Made by a program: the position numbers and the translations under genes
The notes under the pieces: model-generated
What the model saw: only the letters and a program-made list of their open reading frames with translations
Database searches by the model: none
What the model was told of the DNA's origin: nothing
Shown here: piece after piece, positions 7,592 through 16,612 of the stretch
How the letters are laid out: every line of letters begins with the position of its first letter
Numbering within the stretch: position 1 is the first letter of the stretch
NCBI RefSeq assembly: GCF_001553345.1
Contig: NZ_KQ960771.1
Location: forward strand, 200,315-264,314
DNA: 64,000 bases
Direction of reading: 5' to 3'
Source of the DNA: Veillonella sp. DNF00869
GTDB taxonomy: Bacteria > Bacillota > Negativicutes > Veillonellales > Veillonellaceae

Positions 7592-9307
7592 ATGGTTAAC
7601 TACACTGATATTAGCAATGTTGTATTGGATAATAAGTATATTTCTGAATCAGATATTAGGCAAAATGAAATATTTAATGGACATAGTTATGCTTGGATTA
7701 TTAGCTGTAAACTTGATATATTGAAGAAGTGGATACCTATTGTAATAGGTATCCCTGATGACTGGGAATTAAATTTGTTTGATTTCTATTTGATTGATGA
7801 ATTACCGTTTATACCTCATATAGATAAAAAAGGGAAAATATGCTTATTTGATTTAGAAGGTAAAATAATTTATCCAGAATTTACAGGGCTTTTTAATCAA
7901 TGTGTTTTAAAGGCGAAAGAGTTAATTGAAGATGGAATTTCAGGTAAAAATAAAGAGGATTTTATAAAGGAATTTGATTCGTATTTTGCACTGCTCGGTG
8001 ATATATCTATTGCTCACGTATCATTGCCAACTGAGAAGAAAGATACAAATATAAAATTTTGTGAAATAGCATCGAAAAGTAAACAAAGAAAGAATGAAAA
8101 GTTTGCAGCATATATAAAAAGAAAAAATGATGTAAAATATTTTGCTTCTACCAATCAAAAAGATTTTTATACTTGGCAAAAAAAAGGTACACAAAAAAAC
8201 GGCATCTATCTTTATATTAATCCACTTGAGTATATATATCCTCCTAATATTTTTGATTATAAGCTTGATGAGTTCTTAAATAGACTATTGAGTTTTGTAG
8301 ACTTTGAGTGTTTCAATAAATTAGAAGGTAAATGCAGTAATAAATTAATGTTGGTTTTTGAAATAAAACAAGGTGATAATGCTGTAAATACTTGCGGATT
8401 TATGGTTGAGAATCCAAAATTTTTAGCAAAAAATAAAGTTCAACTCGCATCTTTTACCAGAATAATCCCCCTTTCAATCCATAGACTAGATGTAGATTAT
8501 TTAACTAGTAGAACTTCTTTTTTGCAAAATGAGATTGTTAATAAATCTATTTTATTGATTGGATGTGGCTCTATTGGCGGCTATGTATTTCATGATTTAA
8601 TTAAATCAGGATGTAAAAACATAACTCTCGTTGATAAGGATATATTAAAACCAGAAAACGTATTTAGACATTTTCTTGGGATAGAATCAACTTATGATTA
8701 TAAGGTATTTTCTTTAGTTAACTATGCAAAGAAGACATTACCAGAGATAAATGCAAAAGCAATTTCGGGGAAAATAGAAGATGCAATAAATGATTGTGAT
8801 TTAAATTTTGATGATTTTGATTATATTGTTTCTGCCACTGGTAATCACACGCTAAATATATGGTTGAATAACTATCTATTGGAAAATAAAATTCTGAAAA
8901 CGGTATTTTATATATGGAATGAACCTTTAGATATAGGTTGCCATGTTGCGAGAATTAATATTAAAGACAGAAATGATTATCGAGATATTTTTATTATAAA
9001 TAATGACGGAATATTAGATCTATCCTCATATGTTAAGAATGGACAAACTTTTACTAAAACGTATTCCGGATGTAACGGTACATTCATACCTTATGGCTCA
9101 ACGTTATCAGTTGAAAGTTCGACTTTGTTCATGGATTTATTCAAGCGTGAGATAGCTGGTAGGATAAATAATAATGTTATTGCTTCTAAAAAAGGAGATG
9201 ATTATTATCTTACTAGGTCAGGTTTTTCTGTTTCGGATAGGTATATAAATCAAAAAGAGAAGTATCTAGAAGTGGCATTATGTGATTTGGGAAGGGATGA
9301 TGTATAG
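7592..9307 (+). CDS. cap2: CBASS Cap2, E2-E1 (ThiF-like) conjugation enzyme
   Basis: A 571-residue fusion. The N-terminal E2-like domain has the motif H76-x4-GKIC with Cys84 as probable transfer cysteine. The C-terminal E1/ThiF domain has the nucleotide loop GCGSIGG at 324-330, Asp348 in LVDKD, NVFRH at 356-360, and a likely E1 catalytic Cys494 in YSGCNG. In type II CBASS, Cap2 activates the C-terminus of the CD-NTase and ligates it to a cellular target, priming second-messenger synthesis. The gene lies between CD-NTase and Cap3 with gaps of only three and two bases. Length and domain order fit the family. Confidence 0.88.
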   Translation: MVNYTDISNVVLDNKYISESDIRQNEIFNGHSYAWIISCKLDILKKWIPIVIGIPDDWELNLFDFYLIDELPFIPHIDKKGKICLFDLEGKIIYPEFTGLFNQCVLKAKELIEDGISGKNKEDFIKEFDSYFALLGDISIAHVSLPTEKKDTNIKFCEIASKSKQRKNEKFAAYIKRKNDVKYFASTNQKDFYTWQKKGTQKNGIYLYINPLEYIYPPNIFDYKLDEFLNRLLSFVDFECFNKLEGKCSNKLMLVFEIKQGDNAVNTCGFMVENPKFLAKNKVQLASFTRIIPLSIHRLDVDYLTSRTSFLQNEIVNKSILLIGCGSIGGYVFHDLIKSGCKNITLVDKDILKPENVFRHFLGIESTYDYKVFSLVNYAKKTLPEINAKAISGKIEDAINDCDLNFDDFDYIVSATGNHTLNIWLNNYLLENKILKTVFYIWNEPLDIGCHVARINIKDRNDYRDIFIINNDGILDLSSYVKNGQTFTKTYSGCNGTFIPYGSTLSVESSTLFMDLFKREIAGRINNNVIASKKGDDYYLTRSGFSVSDRYINQKEKYLEVALCDLGRDDV

Positions 9308-9309
9308 GG

Positions 9310-9807
9310 GTGAGTAATGGACTTGTGATTATTGTAAATAAGAGAAAAATTAAAGTATGCCATAACGTAATACATACTTTATTTGAATATATACAAAAGG
9401 GCTTTTTCTCAAGGGAAGCTGGCGGGATTTTGATAGGAAAAGAAAATAAATCTAATGAGAACATAATAATTAATCATATAACTGTTCCGATGTCTAAAGA
9501 TGAAAGAAAACATAACAGATTTATAAGAAAAGATAAAAAACATATAGAATTGTTTGAAAATCTTTATAAAAAAAGTGATGAGACTCTCAGATATATAGGT
9601 GAGTGGCATACTCACCCTGAAGCAATACCTAATTTTTCAAGCATAGATTTAAAAAACTGGAAGAAAATTAGCAAAGATTCAAAGGGTGATGTTAAATTTT
9701 ATCATATAATAGTAGGATATGAAGCCATTAGAATGTGGGAAATAAATAATACATTACAAGTTAGATTAATAGATACTATTTTCTGGGAGTATATGGATGG
9801 AAATTGA
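9310..9807 (+). CDS. cap3: CBASS Cap3, JAB/JAMM deconjugating protease
   Basis: A 165-residue Mov34/MPN metalloprotease. The zinc site is complete: Glu36 in REAGGILIG and the H-x-H-x7-S-x2-D signature with H100, H102, S110 and D113. In type II CBASS, Cap3 removes the CD-NTase from its conjugates and so antagonises Cap2. The start is GTG at 9310, two bases after the Cap2 stop, with GGAAGGGA just upstream inside Cap2. The end overlaps the effector start by 11 bases, which indicates translational coupling. Confidence 0.87.
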   Translation: MSNGLVIIVNKRKIKVCHNVIHTLFEYIQKGFFSREAGGILIGKENKSNENIIINHITVPMSKDERKHNRFIRKDKKHIELFENLYKKSDETLRYIGEWHTHPEAIPNFSSIDLKNWKKISKDSKGDVKFYHIIVGYEAIRMWEINNTLQVRLIDTIFWEYMDGN

Positions 9808-10639
9808 TAGTGAAAAATATATTAAGAACTTTATATTAGATTCAGTAAGAGAATTAATACAAATATTCTCTCTGATTATTTGTTTAATAGCTCCAACGAT
9901 TGTTAATCTGGCTGGAATAATTAAAACACTTTTGGGTGATGGGAGTCCTACGATAGAAAATGCAAAATATTATTATTTAATGACTTCTGGGAATTGGACT
10001 ATGGGATGTCTAATTGCAGTATATGCTTTATTTCATGTCATTAGAAAATCAAATAAAGAGAAAATTTATAATAAAGGGAACATTTATCACAATAAACCAT
10101 ATTGGTGGTATTGGATGTGTTCAAATATATTAGGATACGAAAAATGCAACTTAATCTTAGTACCAATATATACTCAATATAAGTTGATCCTTAGAGATAC
10201 TTTCGAAAAATATCCTTTTGAGGAAAGTGTTTTTCCACAGAAAGAATACCAGATTAATGTTGAAAGAAAAATGAATGAAATAAACCCTAACTCTAAAGAT
10301 GTAAATTTAATAATGCAAGACACTTACCCTATCTCTTGCAAACAAATACCTTCCAATTTCAAAACAAATACTACTATTTGGGTAAAAAGAGATTTTTCGA
10401 GATTTGGTGAGAGAGTGTATTCTAAAGAACTTGTTGATACTATTGTTGAAGAGATAAGAAAATTAAGCGATGGTGTAACCCTTAATGTTTTTTCAACAAC
10501 GAATCCTAAAAATACATTTGAAATTGTAAAAAAAGCTATATCTCTTGCGGAAAGAGGTAATGTTAAACATGTTAATGTATTTCAACAAAATAGTGATGGA
10601 GAAAGAACTTTTGCTAATAAACCTCATAGAGTTATGTAG
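9797..10639 (+). CDS. predicted two-TM CBASS effector of unfamiliar type
   Basis: A 280-residue protein encoded last in the CBASS cassette, the usual effector position. Two hydrophobic segments (about 19-45 and 64-84) are followed by a long cytoplasmic part. Residues 165-265 alternate predicted strands (VNLIMQ, TIWVKR, VTLNVFS, VKHVNVF) and amphipathic helices, suggesting a Rossmann- or CARF-like alpha/beta sensor. I cannot match it to SAVED, to the beta-barrel of Cap15 or to other named CBASS effectors. A membrane-disrupting effector gated by the cyclic nucleotide is the simplest inference. The start overlaps cap3 by 11 bases. Confidence 0.65.
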   Translation: MEIDSEKYIKNFILDSVRELIQIFSLIICLIAPTIVNLAGIIKTLLGDGSPTIENAKYYYLMTSGNWTMGCLIAVYALFHVIRKSNKEKIYNKGNIYHNKPYWWYWMCSNILGYEKCNLILVPIYTQYKLILRDTFEKYPFEESVFPQKEYQINVERKMNEINPNSKDVNLIMQDTYPISCKQIPSNFKTNTTIWVKRDFSRFGERVYSKELVDTIVEEIRKLSDGVTLNVFSTTNPKNTFEIVKKAISLAERGNVKHVNVFQQNSDGERTFANKPHRVM

Positions 10640-10803
10640 GTGTTTTTCAGCATAAAGTTCATACTTGTAATATGCTTGCAATAAAAACGATAAACAGAAA
10701 TAAAATAGATAATAAGGCTAAATCCGATAATTAAAACCTTAATTTTATGCCATTTATACCAAATGATATCAATAGACATATCAAGTGGGAATAAAATAAA
10801 CAT
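10624..10803 (-). CDS. possible small membrane protein, antisense to the end of the operon (doubtful)
   Basis: A 59-codon minus-strand frame, ATG at 10803 to TGA at 10624, with one strongly hydrophobic segment (VLIIGFSLIIYFISV) between basic residues. It overlaps the effector's last 16 bases. No ribosome binding site is visible upstream, and the terminator-like hairpin at 10811-10842 lies directly in front. It may be a decayed fragment or a chance frame, and it is listed only because the composition resembles a real single-pass membrane peptide. Confidence 0.2.
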   Translation of the reverse strand: MFILFPLDMSIDIIWYKWHKIKVLIIGFSLIIYFISVYRFYCKHITSMNFMLKNTYITL

Positions 10804-10810
10804 AGTAAAA

Positions 10811-10842
10811 GCCAGCAGAACTTTGGATTTGCTGGCTTTTTT
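10811..10842 (+). terminator. Rho-independent terminator of the defence operon
   Basis: GCCAGC (10811-10816) pairs with GCTGGC (10831-10836), followed by six T (10837-10842). It lies about 170 bases after the effector stop and immediately before the IS-end-like repeat. The 10640-11104 gap otherwise holds only the repeat, the mnmA promoter and a doubtful antisense frame. Confidence 0.6.
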
Positions 10843-10843
10843 A

Positions 10844-10901
10844 GGCTCTTTGTCAAATATGGGAGATACTCATATAAAAAGTGGTTCAATAATATATCCT
10901 G
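10844..10901 (+). repeat. imperfect direct repeat, IS-end-like (right copy)
   Basis: Starts GGCTCTTTGTCAAATATGGG and is the partner of the copy at 1103, in the same orientation, with shared blocks GTCAAAT, CTCATATAA and TCAATAAT. Sequence after it (about 10900-10960) can be read as GGQQKRYIIEPFYFKK, possibly the beginning of a lost reading frame. It is probably a remnant of an insertion sequence end bordering the island. Confidence 0.5.
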
Positions 10902-10981
10902 GGGGGACAGCAAAAGCGGTATATTATAGAACCTTTTTATTTCAAGAAAAGCATGATTAAGCCAATTATGGGTTTAAAATA

Positions 10982-11011
10982 TTGTCACACTCCCATAGAA
11001 TACGGTATAAT
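10982..11011 (+). promoter_or_regulatory. sigma-A-type promoter for mnmA-lepA-hemW
   Basis: TTGTCA at 10982-10987 and TATAAT at 11006-11011 with an 18-bp spacer. The predicted leader of about 85 nt contains a weak stem (TACATC...GATGTA). It is the first promoter after the defence island and drives the core genes. Confidence 0.6.
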
Positions 11012-11104
11012 ATAGTGATATGTATAAGTATAATTTTTTGTTCAATTATACATCTTCAGACTTTCAATCTGTTTTGATGTATCAATTTGATGGTAGGAGA
11101 TAAT

Positions 11105-12166
11105 ATGGACAAAGTATATGCAGTAGCTATGAGCGGTGGCGTAGATAGTTCTTTAACCGCTTCAATGTTATTAGAACAAGGGTATAAGGTATTTGGTATT
11201 ACCTTGCGTTTGTGGGTAAGCGACACGGAGGAAGACGAAATTCCCCAAGCCGTGGTGGATGCGAAGAAAATGTGCGATTTTCTTGGTATTGAACATCATG
11301 TGGTGGATGCGAAAGATATTTTCAAAGACAATGTGGTAGATTATTTCATCACGGAATATTCCAATGGTCGTACACCGAACCCATGCGTGTTCTGTAATCG
11401 CAATATTAAATTCGATTTGTTATTACAACGTGCTTTATCCTTAGGGGCTACACACATGGTGACAGGTCATTATGCACAGGTTATGTACAATGAGGCAGCA
11501 CAGCGGTATGAATTACATAAAGGTGACGATCCAACGAAGGATCAAAGTTATGTATTGTACACGTTAACCCAAGATATTTTAAAACATTTAGTCTTTCCTT
11601 TGGGGAATCAACCAAAAACGAAAACTCGCGAAATGGCTCATGAAAAAGAATTGCCTGTATGGGATAAACCAGATAGCTTAGATATCTGTTTCTTGCCGAA
11701 TCATAATTACCAAGGGTTCATCGAAAAAACATCGAAATCGAAACCTAAATCAGGACGCATTGTCCATGAAAATGGTGAAGTGTTAGGTACGCATAATGGA
11801 TTATACAATTATACAATTGGACAACGTAAGGGCTTGGGCATTGCATATGCATACCCTCTCTATGTTGTGAAATTAGATGGCGAAACGAATGAGGTTATCG
11901 TAGGTCCTAATGAAAGTTTATTCTCTCGCACCATGTTGTGTAAAAACTATAACTTCCTAGACGGAGTTGTACCCACATCATTGCAAGCAGAAGGTAAGAT
12001 TCGGTATGCCGCGAAACCATCACCCTGTACTGTTACTTTCACAGAGGACGGTACTATGAAAGTTGAATTTACGGAACCACAACGCGCCATTACACCGGGG
12101 CAATCTGTCGTATTCTACGAAGGAAGTCGAGTTCTTGGTGGTGGTGTAATAGATATTGTTTGTTAG
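11105..12166 (+). CDS. mnmA: tRNA-specific 2-thiouridylase MnmA
   Basis: A 353-residue enzyme that installs the 2-thio group on wobble U34 of tRNA-Lys, -Glu and -Gln, using sulfur relayed from a cysteine desulfurase. The PP-loop ATP-binding motif SGGVDSS is at 10-16. The two catalytic cysteines are in place: Cys97 in NPCVFCN and Cys195 in DICFLP. Start ATG 11105 follows AGGAGA; earlier in-frame TTG and ATG codons would place the ribosome site inside the gene. The stop lies 11 bases before lepA. Confidence 0.95.
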   Translation: MDKVYAVAMSGGVDSSLTASMLLEQGYKVFGITLRLWVSDTEEDEIPQAVVDAKKMCDFLGIEHHVVDAKDIFKDNVVDYFITEYSNGRTPNPCVFCNRNIKFDLLLQRALSLGATHMVTGHYAQVMYNEAAQRYELHKGDDPTKDQSYVLYTLTQDILKHLVFPLGNQPKTKTREMAHEKELPVWDKPDSLDICFLPNHNYQGFIEKTSKSKPKSGRIVHENGEVLGTHNGLYNYTIGQRKGLGIAYAYPLYVVKLDGETNEVIVGPNESLFSRTMLCKNYNFLDGVVPTSLQAEGKIRYAAKPSPCTVTFTEDGTMKVEFTEPQRAITPGQSVVFYEGSRVLGGGVIDIVC

Positions 12167-12177
12167 AAAGGGAAGTC

Positions 12178-13977
12178 ATGAGTACATCACATATTCGTAA
12201 TTTTTGTATCATTGCTCATATTGACCATGGTAAGTCCACGCTAGCGGATCGTTTAATCGAAGAAACTGGATCTTTGACAAAACGGGAAATGCAAGCCCAA
12301 GTCTTAGACTCCATGGACCTAGAACGGGAACGGGGCATTACCATTAAAGCTCAATCCGTTCGTTTATTACACACTGCAAAAGATGGACAAGAATATACAT
12401 TAAATTTAATCGACACACCAGGTCACGTGGACTTCAGCTATGAAGTATCACGTTCCTTGGCAGCTTGCGAAGGAGCCTTGTTGGTGGTTGATGCTGCACA
12501 AGGTGTAGAGGCGCAAACTTTGGCCAATGTCTATTTAGCATTGGAACATGATTTGGAAATCATTCCTGTCATTAATAAAATTGATTTGCCAAGTGCAGAT
12601 CCTGAACGTGTAAAACGTGAAATCGAAGATGTTATTGGATTAGATGCATCTGATGCTATTTTGGCCAGCGCTAAGTCTGGCATTGGTATTCAGGATATCT
12701 TAGAAGCCATTGTAGAGAAAATTCCTGCACCACCAGATCATTCTGATAAACCAGCACGGGCCTTAATTTTTGACTCTCGCTTTGACTCCTACAAAGGTGC
12801 CATTGCTTACGTGCGCGTGCAAGAAGGTTCTTTGAAAGTAAAAGATACCATTCGTATGATGCACAGTTCTAAGGATTTTGAGGTCACTGAATTAGGTGTA
12901 TTTACACCGCATTTATTACCAGTCCAAGAATTACCATGTGGCTCTGTAGGCTGTGTAGCGGCAAGTATTAAAAATGTTCGTGACTGTCGTGTAGGGGATA
13001 CTATCACAAAAGCAGATAATCCAGCTGAAGAACCATTACCAGGATACCGCAAAGCCGTGTCCATGGTATATTGTGGTCTATACCCAACAGATTCCAAAGA
13101 TTATGAAAACTTACGGGATGCCTTAGAAAAACTAAATCTAAACGATGCTGCTTTAGAATACGAAGCAGAAACATCCTTGGCACTAGGTTTTGGATTCCGT
13201 TGCGGTTTCCTTGGACTATTACACATGGATGTCATCCAAGAACGATTGGAACGGGAGTATAATCTATCCTTGATTACGACTGCTCCAAGCGTAAACTATA
13301 AGGTATACAAAACAAATGGGGAAGTCATCGAAGTGGATAACCCTGCTAAATTACCGCCACCAACTGAAATTGACTATGTAGAAGAGCCATATGTAAAGGC
13401 TACCACTATCGTTCCTAAAGATTATGTGGGGGCCATTATGGAACTTTCACAGGACAAACGTGGGGAATACATCAGCATGGAATACATTGATGAAAGCCGT
13501 GTATCTATCGTATACCACTTGCCGCTAGGGGAAATCATTTACGATTACTTTGATAAATTGAAGTCTGCTACGAAAGGCTATGCATCCTTGGACTACGAAT
13601 TGATTGGCTACCAACAATCTCCGATGGTAAAAATGGATATCTTGCTAAACGGAGATCCTGTCGATGCCTTGAGTATTATTGTTCACAAAGATCGCGCTCA
13701 ATTACGTGGCCGTGCCCTCGCTGAGAAATTGAAAGAATTGATTCCACGTCAAAACTTTGAAATTCCAATCCAAGCGGCAGTAGGCACAAAAATTGTAGCT
13801 CGTGAAACGGTAAAAGCCTGGCGCAAAGACGTATTGGCAAAATGTTACGGTGGCGATATTTCCCGTAAACGTAAATTGCTAGAAAAACAAAAAGAAGGTA
13901 AAAAACGGATGAAAGCTGTAGGGTCTGTAGAGATTCCACAAGAGGCATTCATGGCGATTTTGAAAGTAGAAAACTAA
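12178..13977 (+). CDS. lepA: elongation factor 4 (LepA), ribosome-associated GTPase
   Basis: A 599-residue translational GTPase of normal family length. The G1 loop AHIDHGKST (13-21), the G2/G3 region ([17 protein letters not shown]) and NKID are present, and the LepA-specific C-terminal domain ends [16 protein letters not shown]. It acts on stalled or assembling ribosomes. ATG 12178 has GAAAGGGAAG upstream, beginning on the mnmA stop; an earlier in-frame TTG lies inside mnmA. The TAA overlaps the hemW ATG by one base. Confidence 0.96.
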   Translation: MSTSHIRNFCIIAHIDHGKSTLADRLIEETGSLTKREMQAQVLDSMDLERERGITIKAQSVRLLHTAKDGQEYTLNLIDTPGHVDFSYEVSRSLAACEGALLVVDAAQGVEAQTLANVYLALEHDLEIIPVINKIDLPSADPERVKREIEDVIGLDASDAILASAKSGIGIQDILEAIVEKIPAPPDHSDKPARALIFDSRFDSYKGAIAYVRVQEGSLKVKDTIRMMHSSKDFEVTELGVFTPHLLPVQELPCGSVGCVAASIKNVRDCRVGDTITKADNPAEEPLPGYRKAVSMVYCGLYPTDSKDYENLRDALEKLNLNDAALEYEAETSLALGFGFRCGFLGLLHMDVIQERLEREYNLSLITTAPSVNYKVYKTNGEVIEVDNPAKLPPPTEIDYVEEPYVKATTIVPKDYVGAIMELSQDKRGEYISMEYIDESRVSIVYHLPLGEIIYDYFDKLKSATKGYASLDYELIGYQQSPMVKMDILLNGDPVDALSIIVHKDRAQLRGRALAEKLKELIPRQNFEIPIQAAVGTKIVARETVKAWRKDVLAKCYGGDISRKRKLLEKQKEGKKRMKAVGSVEIPQEAFMAILKVEN

Positions 13978-15137
13978 TGAATACAACTCGTATTCCAGTA
14001 GGTCATAGGGGAATGTATATCCACATTCCCTTTTGCCGTCAAAAGTGTACCTACTGTGATTTCCCTTCGTACCAAGGATTAGAAGACTATTTTGATGTGT
14101 ACACCTATGCGTTGCGCCAAGAGATTGAATCTAATCAGGCCTTCTTGGGGACAGAGCCCTTCGATACGATTTACTTCGGCGGTGGCACCCCGACTGTGTT
14201 GTCCATTAAGGAATTGAATCGTATATTAGAGACAGTGTACAAAACATATACGGTTAGCAGTGATGTAGAAATTACCATTGAGGCTAACCCTGGTGAAGTA
14301 GACGCACAATACATGCGACACTTATATGAGCTTGGCATCAACCGCATTAGCTTTGGTGTGCAAACATTTTGTGATGACCATTTGCGTGTATTGCAACGAA
14401 CCCATACGGCAAAGATGGCACAACAAGCTGTTCTATATGCCTATGAGGTAGGCTTCCGCAATATAAGTATTGATCAAATTTATGGATTGCCGCAACAAAC
14501 ATTGGAAGACATTTCTTATAATCTAGATATTATTCAGTCTTTGCCGATTAATCATATCTCTATCTATGGCCTACAAGTGGAACCTAGTACCTTATTGCAT
14601 CGCCAAGTCATGGACCATTCGGTCATATTACCGTCTGAAGATATATGCGAACAGATGTACGACTACCTTGTAGAAGGGTTAGAAAAACAGATGTTCGATA
14701 GATATGAAATTGCTAGTTTTGGTAAAGATGGAGCTTTCAGTCGTCATAATATCAAATACTGGCATGGCGCTGATTACATCGGCTTTGGTGCTGGTGCTCA
14801 TTCCTTTGTTGGGAATCGGCGCTTTCAGAATACCCCTTACGTGGTGCCTTACATCCATAAAATTGAAATGGGTGAAAGTCCATGCATTGAGGAAGAAATC
14901 ATCACTAGCCCTCGTGACTATGAAGATTTTAGCTTTCTTGCGTTGCGCACGAAGTGGGGATTAGTACCTAGTTTGTTTGAAAGTCGATTTAATTTAGACT
15001 TTCACAATATATATGGATCTGTTGTAACAGATCTAATACGTAAACAATTGCTTGTTTATGAAGATGATGCATATCGTCTCACTAAGGAAGGGGCCAAGCA
15101 CGGAAATTATGTGTTTAGTCAGTTCCTTACGTCCTAA
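13977..15137 (+). CDS. hemW: HemW-type radical SAM protein (CPO-III-like, haem chaperone)
   Basis: A 386-residue radical SAM protein. The cluster-binding motif C20-x3-C24-x2-C27 is followed by FGGGTPT and the typical IEANPGEVD and GVQTF segments. HemW proteins resemble oxygen-independent coproporphyrinogen oxidase but are thought to insert haem into respiratory proteins. The lepA-hemW pairing is common in Firmicutes. Translation is coupled to lepA through the TAATG overlap. MYIHIPFC at residue 13 is an alternative start. True HemN activity is less likely because the product is short and this gene neighbourhood is the HemW one. Confidence 0.88.
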   Translation: MNTTRIPVGHRGMYIHIPFCRQKCTYCDFPSYQGLEDYFDVYTYALRQEIESNQAFLGTEPFDTIYFGGGTPTVLSIKELNRILETVYKTYTVSSDVEITIEANPGEVDAQYMRHLYELGINRISFGVQTFCDDHLRVLQRTHTAKMAQQAVLYAYEVGFRNISIDQIYGLPQQTLEDISYNLDIIQSLPINHISIYGLQVEPSTLLHRQVMDHSVILPSEDICEQMYDYLVEGLEKQMFDRYEIASFGKDGAFSRHNIKYWHGADYIGFGAGAHSFVGNRRFQNTPYVVPYIHKIEMGESPCIEEEIITSPRDYEDFSFLALRTKWGLVPSLFESRFNLDFHNIYGSVVTDLIRKQLLVYEDDAYRLTKEGAKHGNYVFSQFLTS

Positions 15138-15177
15138 GTAGGAATGTACGCCCATACAGTTAATTTAGGAGAGTTTT

Positions 15178-15768
15178 ATGAAAACAGCAGTTATTTTACA
15201 TGCCTTATTCAGTGAGTTCACATACGAACAAATGGAGGCAATTTTTAGCCTAGCGAAAGAACATAATGGAAAGTTCCGTATCGTTCCTACAGGCATTCAA
15301 ATTTATGACATTACAAAAGAACAAAAAGAATCCATCTTAGAACACTTACCAGATGGAGTGGTGCAAGTACAACATAAATCGGTGAACTCCATCGTGGCAT
15401 GCCGCGGTACAGATGGATGTAGCCATGCCTTTATGGAAACCATTCCGATGGCGACTATGGTAGACCAAAAACACTACGGCAAAGATATGCCGAATAAAAT
15501 TCGCATCGGCATCAGCGGTTGCCCACGATGCTGCGCAGAGTCTATGATCAAAGACATCGGCCTAGTGGGAAAACCAAATGGCTTTACCTTAGTAGCAGGT
15601 GGCACAAGCGGTGCCTTGCCTCGAAAAGCAATTACCTTGCTAGAAGGATTATCCCCGGAAGAAGCAGAACAGAAAATCTCAGAGCTCTTAGAATGGTATA
15701 GCAAAAATGCGAATCCAAAAGAGAAGTTCGAGCATGTATTACAACGATTGGGGAATCCGTTCCAGTAA
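15178..15768 (+). CDS. stand-alone nitrite/sulfite reductase-like Fe-S/sirohaem half domain
   Basis: A 196-residue protein with an N-terminal ferredoxin-like half domain (about 1-65) followed by the 4Fe-4S/sirohaem region. The cysteine pattern C75-x5-C81 and C115-x3-C119 (CRGTDGC, SGCPRCC) matches the siroheme-cluster motif of sulfite and nitrite reductases. It is far shorter than a full enzyme, which carries two such repeats, so it may be an electron-transfer or small SiR-like protein. The ribosome site is AGGAG, 40 bases after hemW, so co-transcription is likely. The substrate is unknown. Confidence 0.72.
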   Translation: MKTAVILHALFSEFTYEQMEAIFSLAKEHNGKFRIVPTGIQIYDITKEQKESILEHLPDGVVQVQHKSVNSIVACRGTDGCSHAFMETIPMATMVDQKHYGKDMPNKIRIGISGCPRCCAESMIKDIGLVGKPNGFTLVAGGTSGALPRKAITLLEGLSPEEAEQKISELLEWYSKNANPKEKFEHVLQRLGNPFQ

Positions 15769-15788
15769 AACGTCACTTGTGATGCTAT

Positions 15789-15934
15789 GTAGCCTGTGGC
15801 TAACTAAACTAAATATATTAAAAGGAAGAGCACGGTATACTCCTCACAAACGGTATTTCATAATGTTTGTTCGGAGCACACCGTGCTCTTCTAGTGTTTG
15901 TGTAATTTAGTTGGTAAGATTTGCCACAGGCTAC
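15789..15934. repeat. composite palindrome, copy 1 (about 146 bp)
   Basis: The outer arms GTAGCCTGTGGC (15789-15800) and GCCACAGGCTAC (15923-15934) are perfectly complementary. Inside are a second short stem (AACTAAA/TTTAGTT), then 12 bp perfect GAAGAGCACGGT (15825-15836) with ACCGTGCTCTTC (15880-15891), then ACAAAC with GTTTGT closing the terminal loop. The core matches copy 2 at 16613-16754, but the outer arms do not. It could be a non-autonomous mobile hairpin, a structured RNA or a bidirectional terminator for the convergent genes on each side. Confidence 0.7.
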
Positions 15935-15968
15935 TACGCTTAACTTCGTTCCTAATGGGAATAGATTA

Positions 15969-16328
15969 CTACTTAATGGTTTTGTAATACACGCCAGCTT
16001 TAGGGTTGGTGATTCTTAGTTTTAATGGTGCATCGTCCTTGATGATGTATAACGTATCTTCTTCTAATCCAGTCCATTCTAATGATATGGAAGTTTCACC
16101 TGCAGTGATACCAAGTGCTTCCAATGGTGGGACATACAGCAGTCGTACTCCTTTGGGTAGGAGTGTACTGCTTTTTTTTATGAACTGTAATTGTTCTCCG
16201 TGTTTTACATAATCCAATATCTGTGTTAATTCGTTATGATGTTCTTCGTTTATTAAATCATAAACCTGTGCATGCTCAATATGTATAAAATTTTCAATGT
16301 CATCACGTTGTAATACAATAAATTTCAT
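15969..16328 (-). CDS. hypothetical protein, 119 aa
   Basis: A minus-strand gene standing alone between the two composite palindromes and convergent with the Fe-S half-domain gene. The start ATG has AAAGGAAAGG about ten bases upstream. The product is soluble and mixed alpha/beta. Its C-terminal half (LPKGVRLLYVPPLEALGITAGETSISLEW) reads like a small beta-rich domain, and its N-terminal half is acidic and histidine-rich. I do not recognise a family or a catalytic motif. Confidence 0.65.
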   Translation of the reverse strand: MKFIVLQRDDIENFIHIEHAQVYDLINEEHHNELTQILDYVKHGEQLQFIKKSSTLLPKGVRLLYVPPLEALGITAGETSISLEWTGLEEDTLYIIKDDAPLKLRITNPKAGVYYKTIK

Positions 16329-16612
16329 ATACTACCTTTCCTTTATAGAAATCATTAATCTAAAACAAGGCTAAGCTAAGGCCTAGCATCTTACAAAGCC
16401 TAATATCTTAATAGATGCTAATATATAATTATAATATCATTATACTATCAATTCTATGACGATACAATTTTAAAAGGGAGTATACATCGATTAAATCTCA
16501 CACCAAGTAAATGCGTTAGTGAGGTATATCTATATAATGCACTATGTAAGAATTAACGTAGAGGGTCACAGCAACGCTCGTCCTCAAACTTCCACCCAAT
16601 TGGACGCGTTGA

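Noticed and set aside
10763..10960. 65-codon plus-strand frame between the effector and mnmA
   Set aside because: It runs through the terminator and the IS-end-like repeat, has no ribosome site and no coding character.
11020..11104. Riboswitch in the mnmA leader
   Set aside because: The leader folds only weakly and matches no riboswitch consensus that I recognise.
15707..15910. 67-codon frame through the first palindrome
   Set aside because: It overlaps the end of the Fe-S half-domain gene and reads across the inverted repeat; an artefact of the palindrome.
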